Assembly: GCF_040954835.1 (NCBI RefSeq)
Contig: NC_090709.1
Coordinates: 41,982,490 to 42,046,489, forward strand
Length of the DNA: 64,000 nucleotides
Direction of reading: 5' to 3'
Source of the DNA: Lepisosteus oculatus
Taxonomy: Eukaryota > Chordata > Actinopteri > Semionotiformes > Lepisosteidae
How positions within the stretch are numbered: the stretch's first letter is position 1; every line of letters begins with the position of its first letter. The translations under genes were made by a program, and so were the position numbers. This document shows, piece after piece, positions 1-10,700 of the stretch. The notes beneath the pieces were generated by a model. The model made no database searches and had not been told where the DNA came from. It saw only the letters and a program-made list of their open reading frames with translations.

Positions 1-830
1 TGACTCAAGAGTCACTCAAGCTGAGTCTCTGTGTGTGTGTGTGATCTTGCGTTTTTGCTCTGTGTGCAAACTGTTAGATTACTGTGTGCAGACTGTGAGT
101 TTAGTGTGTGTGCTGGTACCTAAGTAGGTGTATCTGAGAGAAAGTACGTTTGTCAACAGCTCATCTGACTCAAGAGTCACTCAAGCTGAGTCTCAGTGTG
201 TGTGTGTAATCTTGCGTTTTTGCTCCATGTGCAAACTGTTAGATTACTGTGTGCAGACTGTGAGTTTAGTGTGTGTGCTGGTACATAAGTAGGTGTATCT
301 GAGAGAAAGTACGTTTGTCAACAGCTCATCTGACTCAAGAGTCACTCAAGCTGAGTCTCAGTGTGTGTGTGTGTGTAATCTTGCGTTTTTGCTCCATGTG
401 CAAACTGTTAGATTACTGTGTCCAGACTGTGAGTTTAGTATGTGTGCTGGTACATAAGTAGGTGTATCTGAAAGTACGTTTGTCAACAGCTCATCTGACT
501 CAAGAGTCACTCAAGCTGAGTCTCAGTGTGTGTTGAATCTGTGGTCTTTAGTGTGTCTGTACACTGAGAGTTCACTCTATGTGCAGGTCCAGAAGAAGGT
601 GTTTTTAAGTGAAAGTTTAACAGCTCCTCTGACTCCAGCTGAGTCTCAGTGTGTCTGTGTGCGTGTGTGTTGAATCTCTGGTCTTTAGTGTGTCTGTACA
701 CTGAGAGTTTACTCTACGTGCTGGTCCAGAAGAAGGTGTTTTTAAGTGAAAGTTGATTAACAGCTCCTCTGACTCCAGCTGAGTCTCAGTGTGTGTGTGT
801 GTGGAACCTCAGCTCTCTTTGCTCTGTGTG
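1..830. repeat. Tandem repeat, about 165-bp unit, GT-rich
   Basis: Three nearly identical units begin at 1, 167 and 331, each opening with tgactcaagagtcactcaag and holding a short GT run. From about 495 the array continues as shorter, more diverged units of about 140 bp built on ctgagtctcagtgtgtgt. There is no credible coding frame; the short frames here simply read through the repeat. Confidence 0.85.
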
Positions 831-1174
831 CGTCCTGTGAGTTTCCTGGAGGTGTGATCAAGAAACGACCAGATCAAGAGCTCTTGAGCTGAGCTCAGCA
901 CACCTCTGTGTGTGTGTGTGCGTGTGTCTGTCTGCGAGCAGGAAGAAGACACCACAGTGCACTACTCCTCCGTTCACCTCAGCTCAAAGCCCCAGCAGAG
1001 ACCGCCCAGCAGCAGAGCAGAGCCCACCACCTACGCCCTGATAGCGCACCAGTGCTGACCCAGGGCTCTGCGCCTTGGCCTTGGGGGTCAGAGGTGAGCC
1101 CCTCAAAATAAAAATAATACAGCAGCAGCCGCCAGAAAACCGCCACGTGCGCAAACAGCTTGTGGGGCCGGAGA
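831..1174. other. Intergenic stretch without a recognised gene
   Basis: A short GT run (about 908-930) is followed by non-repetitive sequence of moderate GC content. I see no exon with convincing splice sites and no known repeat. Confidence 0.5.
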
Positions 1175-1690
1175 TATTACAGTCCAGTGTCCCCCCGGCA
1201 CTATGCTGGGGCATGAGGACCCACACAGACCGCAGGGTGAGAGCCCCCCCTTGTTGGCCCCACTAACACCTGTCCATCACAAACACAGACTCCCACCAGA
1301 GCCCAGTTCTCCCAGAAGTCAAGTCACCCTCCAGCCCGGCTCTGGACTGCGGGAGGAAGCCGGACCACCTGGAGGAAACTCAGGCCAACACAGGGAGAAC
1401 ATGCAGACTCCCCACAGACAGCCCTCCGAGTCAGGACCTCGGTTTGACGTCTCATCCGAAGGACGGTGCCTTCTTACAGCCCAGTGTCCCCCGTCACTAT
1501 ACTGGGGCATCAGGACCCACACAGACCGCAGGGTGAGAGCGCCCCCTGCTGGCCCCACTCACACCTCTCCCAGCAGCAGCCTCAGTTTTTCCCAGGAGTC
1601 TCCCCTCCAGGTACTGGCCAGGCTCACACCTGCTGAGTTCCAGTGAGACTGCCAGCTGGGAGCTGCAGGGTGAGATGGCTGCTGGCATTG
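1175..1690 (-). mobile_element. 5S rRNA-derived SINE copies, nested and truncated
   Basis: Two partial copies lie in series (about 1175-1265 and 1430-1690). Read on the minus strand, the head resembles the 3' half of 5S rRNA: agctcagcaggtgtgagcc, then gtacctggaggggagact and cctgggaaaaact. Between them, 1320-1400 matches the middle of another SINE (the stretch containing agaacatgcagactcc). The family fits the 5S-derived (SINE3-like) class described in fishes; this is recognition from memory, not a database match. Confidence 0.7.
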
Positions 1691-1754
1691 GAACAGGTAT
1701 CCAGGAGACCCTGTGTAACCCCTGTAATCGGCTGCCCCCCCCTTGTGTACGCCA

Positions 1755-2150
1755 TAGGAGCGGGAGTCTATCCCAGCAAGCAATGGGCACAGGGGAGGGT
1801 ACACCCTGGATGTGACGTCAGTTCATCACAGGACACACAGACACTCACACACCCTGGACAGGACACCAGTCCATCACAGGACACACACACACTCTCACAC
1901 ACCCTGGACAGGACACCAGTCCATCACAGGACACACACAGACACTCACACACCCTGGACAGGACACCAGTCCATCACAGGACACACACACACACACTCAC
2001 ACACCCTGGACAGGACACCAGTCCATCACAGGACACACACACACACACACACACACCTGGACAGGACACCAGTCCATCACAGGACACACTCACACACTCA
2101 CACACCCTGGACAGGATACCATCACAGGACAGACAAACACACTTAGATCT
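1755..2150 (-). repeat. SINE tail expanded into a VNTR
   Basis: The conserved SINE 3' segment (tatcccagcaagcaatggg, 1770-1790) is followed by about seven units of roughly 45 bp built on acaccagtccatcacaggac plus CA runs. The open frames on both strands are repeat read-through. Confidence 0.8.
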
Positions 2151-3270
2151 GCAAATTTTGAAGCCCTCAGCCATGATCTGAACTGCTTTCGAATGAAGGA
2201 CTGTAGTCGAGACTGCAGTCGCCGGTGAACCTGTGTGAGACGGGCTTGGATACGTACAGAGACAGCAGCCGGGGTCCGATTTGTGAGTCAATTAACGTTT
2301 CAATTAAAAGACAGAGACAATTTCCAGGATAGATTTGGGCACAAGAGCACAGCTGCCGACTCAGCAGCACATCTGGATATCTCAGGCTGATTAAATACCC
2401 AAAATGCATTAAGAATGTTAACCTCAATGTTAATTTTTATTATAAAAAACAAAACAAAATCAGTCATAACATCACAGTGCTTTAAGGGTCATGGGCGCCT
2501 CATAGAACACAGCAGGAAGTAAAACTCTTCACTGTACGCCAACTTGTATCGACAAAATATTAAAAAAATACCCTGTTCTGATGTCATTGGTTTTAAGTGC
2601 AGTGTTGCTCATTTTTGTTTTTTTTAAACAAGTTTAGTCATGAGAAGCTACGCGCCTCGCTGGTTCCAGAAACTGGCAAAATTTAAAAGAGTTAAAAGTT
2701 CACAGAGCTCCGAAGATGTCTGGAGAACGGTCTGAGAGATCACGTTCACAGCACCTCTTCGGAAGTGTAGTGGTTCTTGAAGTCGCATCAAAGAGCCGAA
2801 GAGTTCATTACGCCAATTAGCAGCGTTTGATCCGAGAGTTGCTCTCGACACATTTTATACACATATCACGTCCACAGCTAAATAGCGACTCCAGCTCCGA
2901 GATCTGTCCAGATCTTTCCTCAGCAGCCTCCATCACAGCAGGAAGAGGAAGTCCCCTTGTTTCAGGGCTCTGAATGAATATAGTATTACAGGACCACCAG
3001 TTCGAACAAAGCAAAGGGCGTAATCATCCAGCCCCCCCCTCTAGCTGAGGTTTAATAACACTTAAGGATTCTCACATTTTTGGATTTATAAGGCTGAAAG
3101 ATGCGATTTTTTTCTTCTTTGGCACCAAGAAATGATTGCCCGGAATTCTTGAACAATGCTCTGCTATCTGCTACCCATCTACATTCAAGGGTGAAGGCAG
3201 CAGCTATAATAGAGACAAAAATCCTCACAGGTCTTCAACCCTGGTCCTGAAGAACCTCAACCCAGTTCGC
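2151..3270. other. No gene recognised
   Basis: AT-richer, apparently unique DNA. A perfect hairpin, cgagag-caa-ctctcg, sits near 2838-2852 beside a TATA-like tgtataaaa on the minus strand. Short minus-strand frames start near 2934 and 2851, but they show no domain and no splice support. Confidence 0.5.
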
Positions 3271-3274
3271 GAAG

Positions 3275-4330
3275 TCTGTGACCTCTGGTCCAGTCAGTGC
3301 AGGGGGTCTGTGACCTCTGGTCCAGTCAGTCCAGGGGGTCTGTGTCCCCGGTCCAGTCAGTCCAGGGGGTCTGTGTCCCCGGTCCAGTCAGTCCAGGGGG
3401 TCTGTGACTCTGGTCCAGTCAGTCCAGGGGGTCTGTGTCCCTGGCCCAGTCAGTCCAGGGGGTCTGTGTCCCTGGCCCAGTCAGTCCAGGGGGTCTGTGA
3501 CCTCTGGTCCAGTCAGTCCAGGGGGTCTGTGACCTCTGGTCCAGTCAGTCCAGGGGGTCCGTGACCTCTGGTCCAGTCAGTCCAGGGGTCCGTGACCTCT
3601 GGTCCAGTCAGTCCAGGGGTCTGTGTCCCTGGCCCAGTCAGTCCAGGGGTCTGTGTCCCTGGCCCAGTCAGTCCAGGGGTCTGTGACCTCTGGTCCAGTC
3701 AGTCCAGGGGGTCCGTGACCTCTGGTCCAGTCAGTCCAGGGGGTCCGTGACCTCTGGTCCAGTCAGTCCAGGGGGTCCGTGACCTCTGGTCCAGTCAGTG
3801 CAGGGGTCCGTGACCTCTGGTCCAGTCAGTGCAGGGGTCCGTGACCTCTGGTCCAGTCAGTGCAGGGGGTCTGTGTCCCTGGCCCAGTCAGTCCAGGGGT
3901 CTGTGACCTCTGGTCCAGTCAGTCCAGGGGGTCTGTGTCCCTGGCCCAGTCAGTCCAGGGGGTCTGTGTCCCTGGCCCAGTCAGTCCAGGGGGTCTGTGT
4001 CCCTGGCCCAGTCAGTCCAGGGGTCTGTGACCTCTGGTCCAGTCAGTCCAGGGGTCTGTGACCTCTGGTCCAGTCAGTCCAGGGGGTCTGTGTCCCCGGT
4101 CCAGTCAGTCCAGGGGTCTGTGTCCCCGGTCCAGTCAGTCCAGGGGTCTGTGACTCTGGTCCAGTCAGTCCAGGGGGTCTGTGTCCCTGGCCCAGTCAGT
4201 CCAGGGGGTCTGTGTCCCTGGCCCAGTCAGTCCAGGGGTCTGTGACCTCTGGTCCAGTCAGTCCAGGGGTCTGTGACCTCTGGTCCAGTCAGTCCAGGGG
4301 TCCGTGACCTCTGGCCCAGTCAGTCCAGTA
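3275..4330. repeat. Minisatellite, 30-33 bp unit
   Basis: About 33 units of gtctgtgacctctggtccag plus tcagtccagggg run head to tail. Variants alternate between 'gacctctggtcc', 'tccctggccc' and 'tccccggtcc'. G runs of four to five bases close each unit. A shorter array of the same unit lies at 14295-14475 inside the Ig gene. Confidence 0.95.
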
Positions 4331-5189
4331 AGTCTTCCGTTAATCCGTTATCCTTAAATCCGTACCAACACCAACCGAATTCCACTCTCTCCTCCAAAAC
4401 ACATTCACCTACCGGCTTCCGCGCCGGTTCACCGTTTCCGGGGCAAATATATTTTGTTTCCTGCTGAGACACACGCCTGTTTCTCGTTGCTTTTCGGGAA
4501 TAAGCCCTTTCCACCCACGGGTCAGCTGGTTTCTCTCGGCGGCCATCTTGGTCAGGTCTACATCAAGTATATTGAGCAGATCAGATCGTTCCCGAAATAT
4601 CGGTCCTCGATGACCCTTCCCCTGGCCCTCTTACACAGCTCATCAACAACAATCTTCGATCACTAATCGCTAAGCACGATTACACCTGAGTAGTTGGCAA
4701 CGGCTCCGTTTCAACCGAAGTACCCCCTTGGAATTTCAGGTTTTTCCCCCCGTCTCCCATGTAAGAGACTAACATGCTTCATGCGTCTTGTTTAGTTCCA
4801 GACTGGGCCAAAAATACCCCCCCCCGTCATAAACAGCATCAGAGGGCCGCTTCACCTCGCCAGAAGTCTCGCTGTCTCGTTCCACATCGCAGGGGCAAAC
4901 CTGGACATGTTGTCCATTTTTGTGATGGGACACTGCGACGTGCAAAAACCTTCAATTGACATTTTGGTTTTGAAATGCACTCGTCGTCGCCGAGTGCTCT
5001 TCCTAACCCCAAACCAGAGCTCCTCTCTCTTCTTCATAGTAATACGTAATATGCCGTCTGTTATATCAGTGCTAGATTAGTTTTAGAACTACCTGGAGGC
5101 GTTAGACAAGCCTGTGCGAAATATGCAGGAACAACACAGCTGCACTTATGGTGAAAAGCGCCTAATTCTACTTAACGTTCCTGATATAG
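4331..5189. other. No gene recognised; YY1-like motif
   Basis: Unique-looking DNA. The motif gcggccatcttgg near 4539-4551 matches the YY1 consensus core and could mark a promoter, but no exon can be tied to it. Confidence 0.4.
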
Positions 5190-5482
5190 CGCTGCAGACG
5201 AGATCAGACCACTTTATTAACCCTATACAATGTCTGGCATGAGGAATTGGTCCTGTCGCAGACCCCAGCTGGCTCTCCAGGAGACACACAGACAGAAGAG
5301 GGAGAAGCTGGGGGTCAGAGCGCAGGGGCAGACATTTATACGGAGCCCCTGGAGCAGCTGGGGTGAAGGGCCTCGCTCAGGGGGGCCCCAACGGAGTAGG
5401 ATTCCTCTGCCGGCCGCGGGATTTGAACTGGCAAACCCCTTCCAGCCCCAGGCGCAGATCCTGAGCCACAGCTCCACCCCGG
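5190..5482 (-). mobile_element. tRNA-derived SINE, minus orientation
   Basis: On the minus strand it starts with a tRNA-like head: a box A-like ctgtggctcaggatctg and a box B-like ttcaaatcccgcggc. The body contains ccccagctgctccagggg and gagagccagctggggtctgc, and the tail reads tatagggttaataaagtgg. Four other full copies in the window share the layout (9527, 17978, 23550 and 33085), so the boundaries come from internal comparison. Confidence 0.85.
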
Positions 5483-5499
5483 TTTAGCCTATCTCGAGC

Positions 5500-6480
5500 C
5501 ACTAGACAACTATACGTCCTACGCTCTCCAATCTACAACTTTCCCGGCTACACCACTCCTCTGGAACTGGGGCTCCGGATCTCCGAGAGGCTGTGCCGGT
5601 CTGAGAACACCGCTGCCATCCTCACTGAAGCCCACCAGCGCCTTCGCGTCCTGCGCCGGTTCAGGAAGTGGGGGATGAGCAAGTCAACACTCACCAATTT
5701 TTACCATAGTACCACTGCGAGTGTCCTGACCGGTGGTATTATGGTGTGGTATGGCAGTTACCACACAGGTAACTGCCCCTGAGTGCCCAGACACCTACCA
5801 CACAGGTAACTGCCCCTGAGTGCCCAGACACCTACCACACAGGTAACTGCCCCTGCGTGGCCAGACACCTGCCACACAGGTAACTGCCCCTGCGTGGCCA
5901 GACACCTGCCACACAGGTAACTGCCCCTGCGTGGCCAGACACCTGCCACACAGGTAACTGCCCCTGCGTGGCCAGACACCTGCCACACAGGTAACTGCCC
6001 CTGCGTGGCCAGACACCTGCCACACAGGTAACTGCCCCTGTGGGCCCAGACACCTACCACACAGTACAGGGCAGAAAATTCATACAGAGGGTTGCGAGAT
6101 CCGGGCAGAAAATCACTGAGACCGAGCTACCCTCCATCGACCGGATATATCTCGACCGCTGCCACAGTCGGGCTCGAACTATACTGCGGGGCCCGATTCA
6201 CCCTGGCTACAATCCGTTTTCATCCCTGGGTTCTGGTAGGAGGTATCCCAGTATCAGAACACAGACGAATAGATTCAAAAACAGTGTCTTCCCCCAAGCA
6301 GTCTGCATCTAAAACAGCACATATTGGCACCTGCACTTTGAGGTACTGCACTATGTCCTGTCTTGGTTGTATTATATATAACGTCTGTTCTCTAAGATTA
6401 TTGTCCATGTCTGTTTGTCATTGGTGCCTATGTTTGTTTCTCTACTGTGACTGGGTACAGCTGAACGAGTAAGCACTCCA
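5500..6480 (+). mobile_element. LINE ORF2 remnant split by a minisatellite
   Basis: Two blocks match the C-terminal region of fish non-LTR reverse transcriptases. Block one (about 5505-5755) reads ...RLRVLRRFRKWGMSKS...LTNFYHSTTASVL...VWYGSY. Block two (about 6064-6310) reads VQGRKFIQRVARSGQKI...LPSIDRIYLDRC...SGRRYPSIRTQTNRF...FPQAVCI. In intact relatives the VWYG motif runs directly into the second block. Here a 37-bp-unit minisatellite separates them and shifts the frame. Bases 6310-6480 resemble the 3' UTR. It is a dead fragment without the catalytic core. Confidence 0.75.
5750..6064. repeat. 37-bp minisatellite inside the LINE remnant
   Basis: About eight units of ccacacaggtaactgcccct plus gcgtggccagacacctg. 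The central units are almost identical. The unit is not a multiple of three, so all three minus frames stay open by chance; none is a gene. Confidence 0.95.
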
Positions 6481-6609
6481 ATACACTTGTTGTAAACGGC
6501 CAACAAAGACATCTTGAATCTCGGTCTTCTCATGTCAGGTCTTACAACAGTCCTGTCAAACAGGAGATGAGGACAGATCTTATGTCACTGCAGCACAGGG
6601 GAGGGTCTG

Positions 6610-7600
6610 TGCTGCTTCATCTCCTGCGTCGCCGACGGCACCAGCAGTGTGCGTCTCTCCTCTCCCTGACTCTCTCCTCTCCCATCTCTCCATCATCACC
6701 AGCAGTGTGCGTCTCTACTCTCCCTGACTCTCTCCTCTCTGGCTGTGCCTCCTCCTCTCCCGTCTCTCTATCATCACCAGCAGTGTGCGTCTCTCCTCTC
6801 CCTGACTCTCTCCTCTCTCGCTGTGCCTCCTGCTCTGCTGTCTCTCCATCATCACCAGCAGTGTGCACCTCTACCCTCCCAGACTCTCTCCTCTCTCGCT
6901 GTGCCTCCTCCTCTCCCGTCTCTCCATCATCACCAGCAGTGTGCACCTCTACTCTCTCCTCTCTGACTGTGCCTCCTCCTCTCCATCATCACCAGCAGTG
7001 TGCACCCCTACTCTCCCAGACTCTCTCCTCTCTGACTGTGCCTCCTCCTCTCCCGTCTCTCCATCATCGCCAGCAGTGTGCACCCCTACTCTCTCCTCTC
7101 TGACTGTGCCTCCTGCTCTCCCATCTCTCCATCATCACCAGCAGTGTGCACCTCTACCCTCCCAGACTCTCTCCTCTCTCGCTGTGCCTCCTCCTCTCCC
7201 GTCTCTCCATCATCACCAGCAGTGTGCACCTCTACTCTCTCCTCTCTGACTGTGCCTCCTCCTCTCCCGTCTCTCCATCATCACCAGCAGTGTGCACCCC
7301 TACTCTCTCCTCTCTGACTGTGCCTCCTGCTCTCCTGTCTCTCCATCGTCGCCAGCAGTGTGCACCTCTACCCTCCCAGACTCTCTCCTCTCTGACTGTG
7401 CCTCCTTGTCTCCCGTCTCTCCATCCTCGCCAACAATGTGCACCTCTACTCCCCCAGACTCTCTCCTCTCCGGTTGTGCCTCCTCGTCTCCCGTCTCTCC
7501 ATCATCGCCAACAATGTGCACCTCTACTCCCCCAGACTCTCTCCTCTCCGGTTGTGCCTCCTCGTCTCCCGTCTCTCCATCGTCGCCATCTCTGAGGGCA
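6610..7600 (-). repeat. 78-bp minisatellite, partly coding
   Basis: About 14 units built on ctccatcatcaccagcagtg with a serine/proline-like plus-strand translation. On the minus strand the 78-bp unit is in frame with the transmembrane exon at 7745 and encodes a charged 26-residue repeat. Some units are shortened between 'cacccctact' and 'ctctcc', and that junction creates a TAG (7300-7302). Beyond the shortened units (6946-6617) the same 26-residue repeat frame resumes, so the array probably began as one coding stretch or grew outwards from one. Confidence 0.9.
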
Positions 7601-7745
7601 GAGAACATCGCAGGCCTGTCTCCTGCCTGGTTCTCTCTCCTGGTCTTTCCATAGTACAGACCAGCCAGGACTCCTAGGGCGGACAGGACAGTCAGGACAG
7701 GGATGAGGATGGAGAGGAGACGAGTTCGTCCTGGAGGAGCTGGTC
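7300..7745 (-). CDS. Transmembrane exon with repeat-built cytoplasmic tail
   Basis: The acceptor ctctcag lies just before 7745. The exon enters in phase 1 (G|GA) and continues PAPPGRTR, then a hydrophobic span from LLSILIPV to LAGLYYG, then the stop-transfer KTRREN. The tail then runs through about three and a half copies of a 26-residue unit (GDDGETGDEEAQPERRESGG plus VEVHIV) to TAG at 7300-7302. The tail is strongly charged, with acidic and basic patches alternating, and contains no ITIM or ITAM. Its stop codon arises where a repeat unit is shortened, so tail length probably varies between alleles. It is also possible that an unseen donor removes part of the array. Confidence 0.65.
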
Positions 7746-10700
7746 CTGAGAGACCGGAGGACAAGAAGAAGACAACAATAATAATTCATCATAATCCTTG
7801 TGAACTTTCTGGCTTCAAGTTCTTTCCCCATAAGAATACATGGATTAGAGGCAGGTGTAATGAAACCGGCTCAGGGACGCCAAATATGTAACGTTGCAAT
7901 ACCCAAAATGTAAATGTAGTGGCTCTCTGAAGGCACCAGTTCTGTAGGGTTTGGGCATTTACTGAGACAATTATTAATTGTAGCAGTAAATCACAAAGTT
8001 GATTCTTTTGATGGCTTTAGAGTCCAACCATGCGACATAACTCAAACAAGGCACACACACAGGTACTAATACACGAGGATACATTCATTAATACATAGAA
8101 TATGCATGTAAACCTAACAGATCTTATCGAGAGGGTTATCAGAATACAAAAGGTATATATTCAGTCAGTTACAAAGTGTTACACATATCAAGAGGACATA
8201 TGTTCAGTACGTTTCGTAAATGAACTTGGTTACAACTTCTACATGAGATACTTAAAACAAGTACATAACCCTTAGGAATTAAATTGATATCAACTGGTTG
8301 GGATAACAATTGAATTCTCGAGCAGTAATGCAGTGAAGTTGAATACTCATCCAATCTCTGGGGATTCAGATCTCCTGCGGGCACAAAGAAACAGTTGCAG
8401 GCTGTTGCTGTCCAATCCGCGCTCTCTGGCTCGGTGCCAGGCTGTGCTGTGCGGCTTGCGACGGTGCGCTGCTGAGGTTCACTGACCAGCTAGTTAGTGT
8501 TGGCTTTAACTAGCGAAGTTTGCGCACAGGAGAAAAGATGACTGTGGGTCCCAGCAAGTCAGGAAGAAGACCGGTTCGTTCCTGATGAAGCGCTAGTTCT
8601 GAATAGTGATTCAGCTGTCCACAGTTCCGACCTGTTCACGAGGCTTGCTGCTGGTGCTCACTTCGGGTGGATCCTCTGGTTACTCTCTGGCAACCTCCGC
8701 TCTCGACTCTTAGAACAAAGGAAAGTTCTGGCACTCGGACACACTGGCCGTTCCGTGGTTGTCCGGGCTGAGTCTCAGGATGGTCAGGAGGCACGCTGCG
8801 AGAATGTCCTGCCCTTGGGAGCCTTCTGCTCCTGGGCCGTCCTGCCCTGGAATTCTCCTTTGAATTCCCTTTAGAAAAGTCTCAGAAGTCCACTCTGAAT
8901 CTTACTGAATCTCTGAATCTCACAGGCTCTCTGTGTTGCCTGTTTTTACCTGGAGGAACTTCAGCTCATTGATTGGCTGAAAGTTCCATGGGCATCAGAG
9001 TCCCATGTGGGTTACTCGGCCCTACCAGTCCCTGATTGGTTGATCAAGGTGAGATATGAGTCACTTACTCCTGACACTTAGGAATGCAGTCCAGATGTCC
9101 AACTGGCACTCCCTAGACAGATAGGCACCAATGGATGACCATTGATCATGATAGCCAGGCTTAGCTAAGTGCATCCCCCTTTGGGAGCTTGTTTCTTATC
9201 AAAAGAAAACATCTTAAATCAGCCTGCATGAAAAGTTTCTCTGTGGCTGCACCACAGAGATGAACAGAGAGATGAGGCCTAATTTGGGAAGGCTCAGAAC
9301 ACTTAATTCTTTCTTATTAATAAGCCTCGCCGCTACACAGGTTAGAGACCGCCAGCTAAACAGAGTTTGTGGTTCACTTGCAGCAGCCAAATACAGTACA
9401 GAGAGGTCAACTGTAAGGTCAGGTCATGTTCCTGAAAAATAACGCAACATCTAGCAAAAGGGGAATTAATATCCATAAAGAATAATGTAATGAGCTTGAG
9501 ATCTGATCCCAACATACAGTTCAGATAGGGATACCGGGGCAGAGCTGTGGCTCTGTGGCTGGGAGGGTTTTGCCGGTTCGAATCCCACGGCCGGCAGAGG
9601 AATCCCGCTCTGTTGGGGCCCCCCCCCTGAGCGAGGCCCTGAACCCCAGCTGCTCCAGGGGCGCCGTAGAAATGGCCGACTCTGCGCTCTGACCCCCAGC
9701 TTCTCTCTCTCCCCCTGTCTGTGTGTCTCCTGGAGAGCCAGCTGGGGTCTGCGACAAGCCCGATTCCTCATGCCAGACATTGTATAGGGCCAAGAAAGTG
9801 ATCTGATCTACATGGGTAAGTAACTCGCAAAAAACTACTAGTAACTGGTAAATAGCATCGCCAGCTCATCTGCCGTCTCATCGAAAACCAATAACGTCAG
9901 AGAGAGTGCATAGTGGTAAAAACTCAACTTTCCCTTTATTTCAGGGCGAAAGGATTTATAAACTAAGTTCACGTGCAACAGCACAACCGTCGACAGGAAG
10001 GGGAGTTTTGCATGTCCGATTTTGCTCTTTTTCCCCCATTTCTGGAGCAAAATAATCCTTCAAGCAGCTACGTGTCTGGCTTCTGGTGCCTGGAAAACGG
10101 ACATAAGCGTGGGGACGTTTTCCGGGAGTGCCAGGCCACATGCGGACAGCGGATGTGAAAATGTAGTCCTGAGGGGCGTTTCCCCAGTCGGCAGGAACTA
10201 CAACTCCCATAGTGCACTGCCCCCCCCACACTGTCCTGATTGAGGGTGTAGTTCCACTGCAAGTGCTGAGCTGCCATTGCAAGAGCTGCAGAGGCACATC
10301 GCTCAGCCATTGGAGAGGGTTCAGGCCAGGCACGAGCTACACTCCACGTTTTGCAGCTGCATTCTGAAAAAAGCTCTCTGGTATTCTGGTATTCGGACCA
10401 ACATATTTGTATTCTCTCGAATTGACTACTGCAATGCTCTACTCACTGGGGTATCTAAATCTACTCTGAACAAGCTGCAGTATGTCCAAAATTCAGCAGC
10501 CAGAATCCTGCCCAGGTCTAGTGCAAGTGTTCACATTACTCCTATCCTGGAGTCCCTGCACTGGCTTCCAGTCAAATTCCGCGTGGACTTCAAAATCCTC
10601 CTGCTCACCTATAAGGCTCTACATGGCTGGGCACCTCAATACCTGTCTGAACTATTATCGCCCTACTCCCCACCTCGCAACCTCCGCTCTTCAAATTCTG

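Noticed and set aside
2648-3014. Small minus-strand gene near 2934
   Set aside because: Short frame without domain, donor or conservation evidence.
6567-7654. Several plus-strand Ser/Pro/Leu-rich frames
   Set aside because: Shadow of the 78-bp minisatellite; the minus strand carries the frame continuous with a transmembrane exon.
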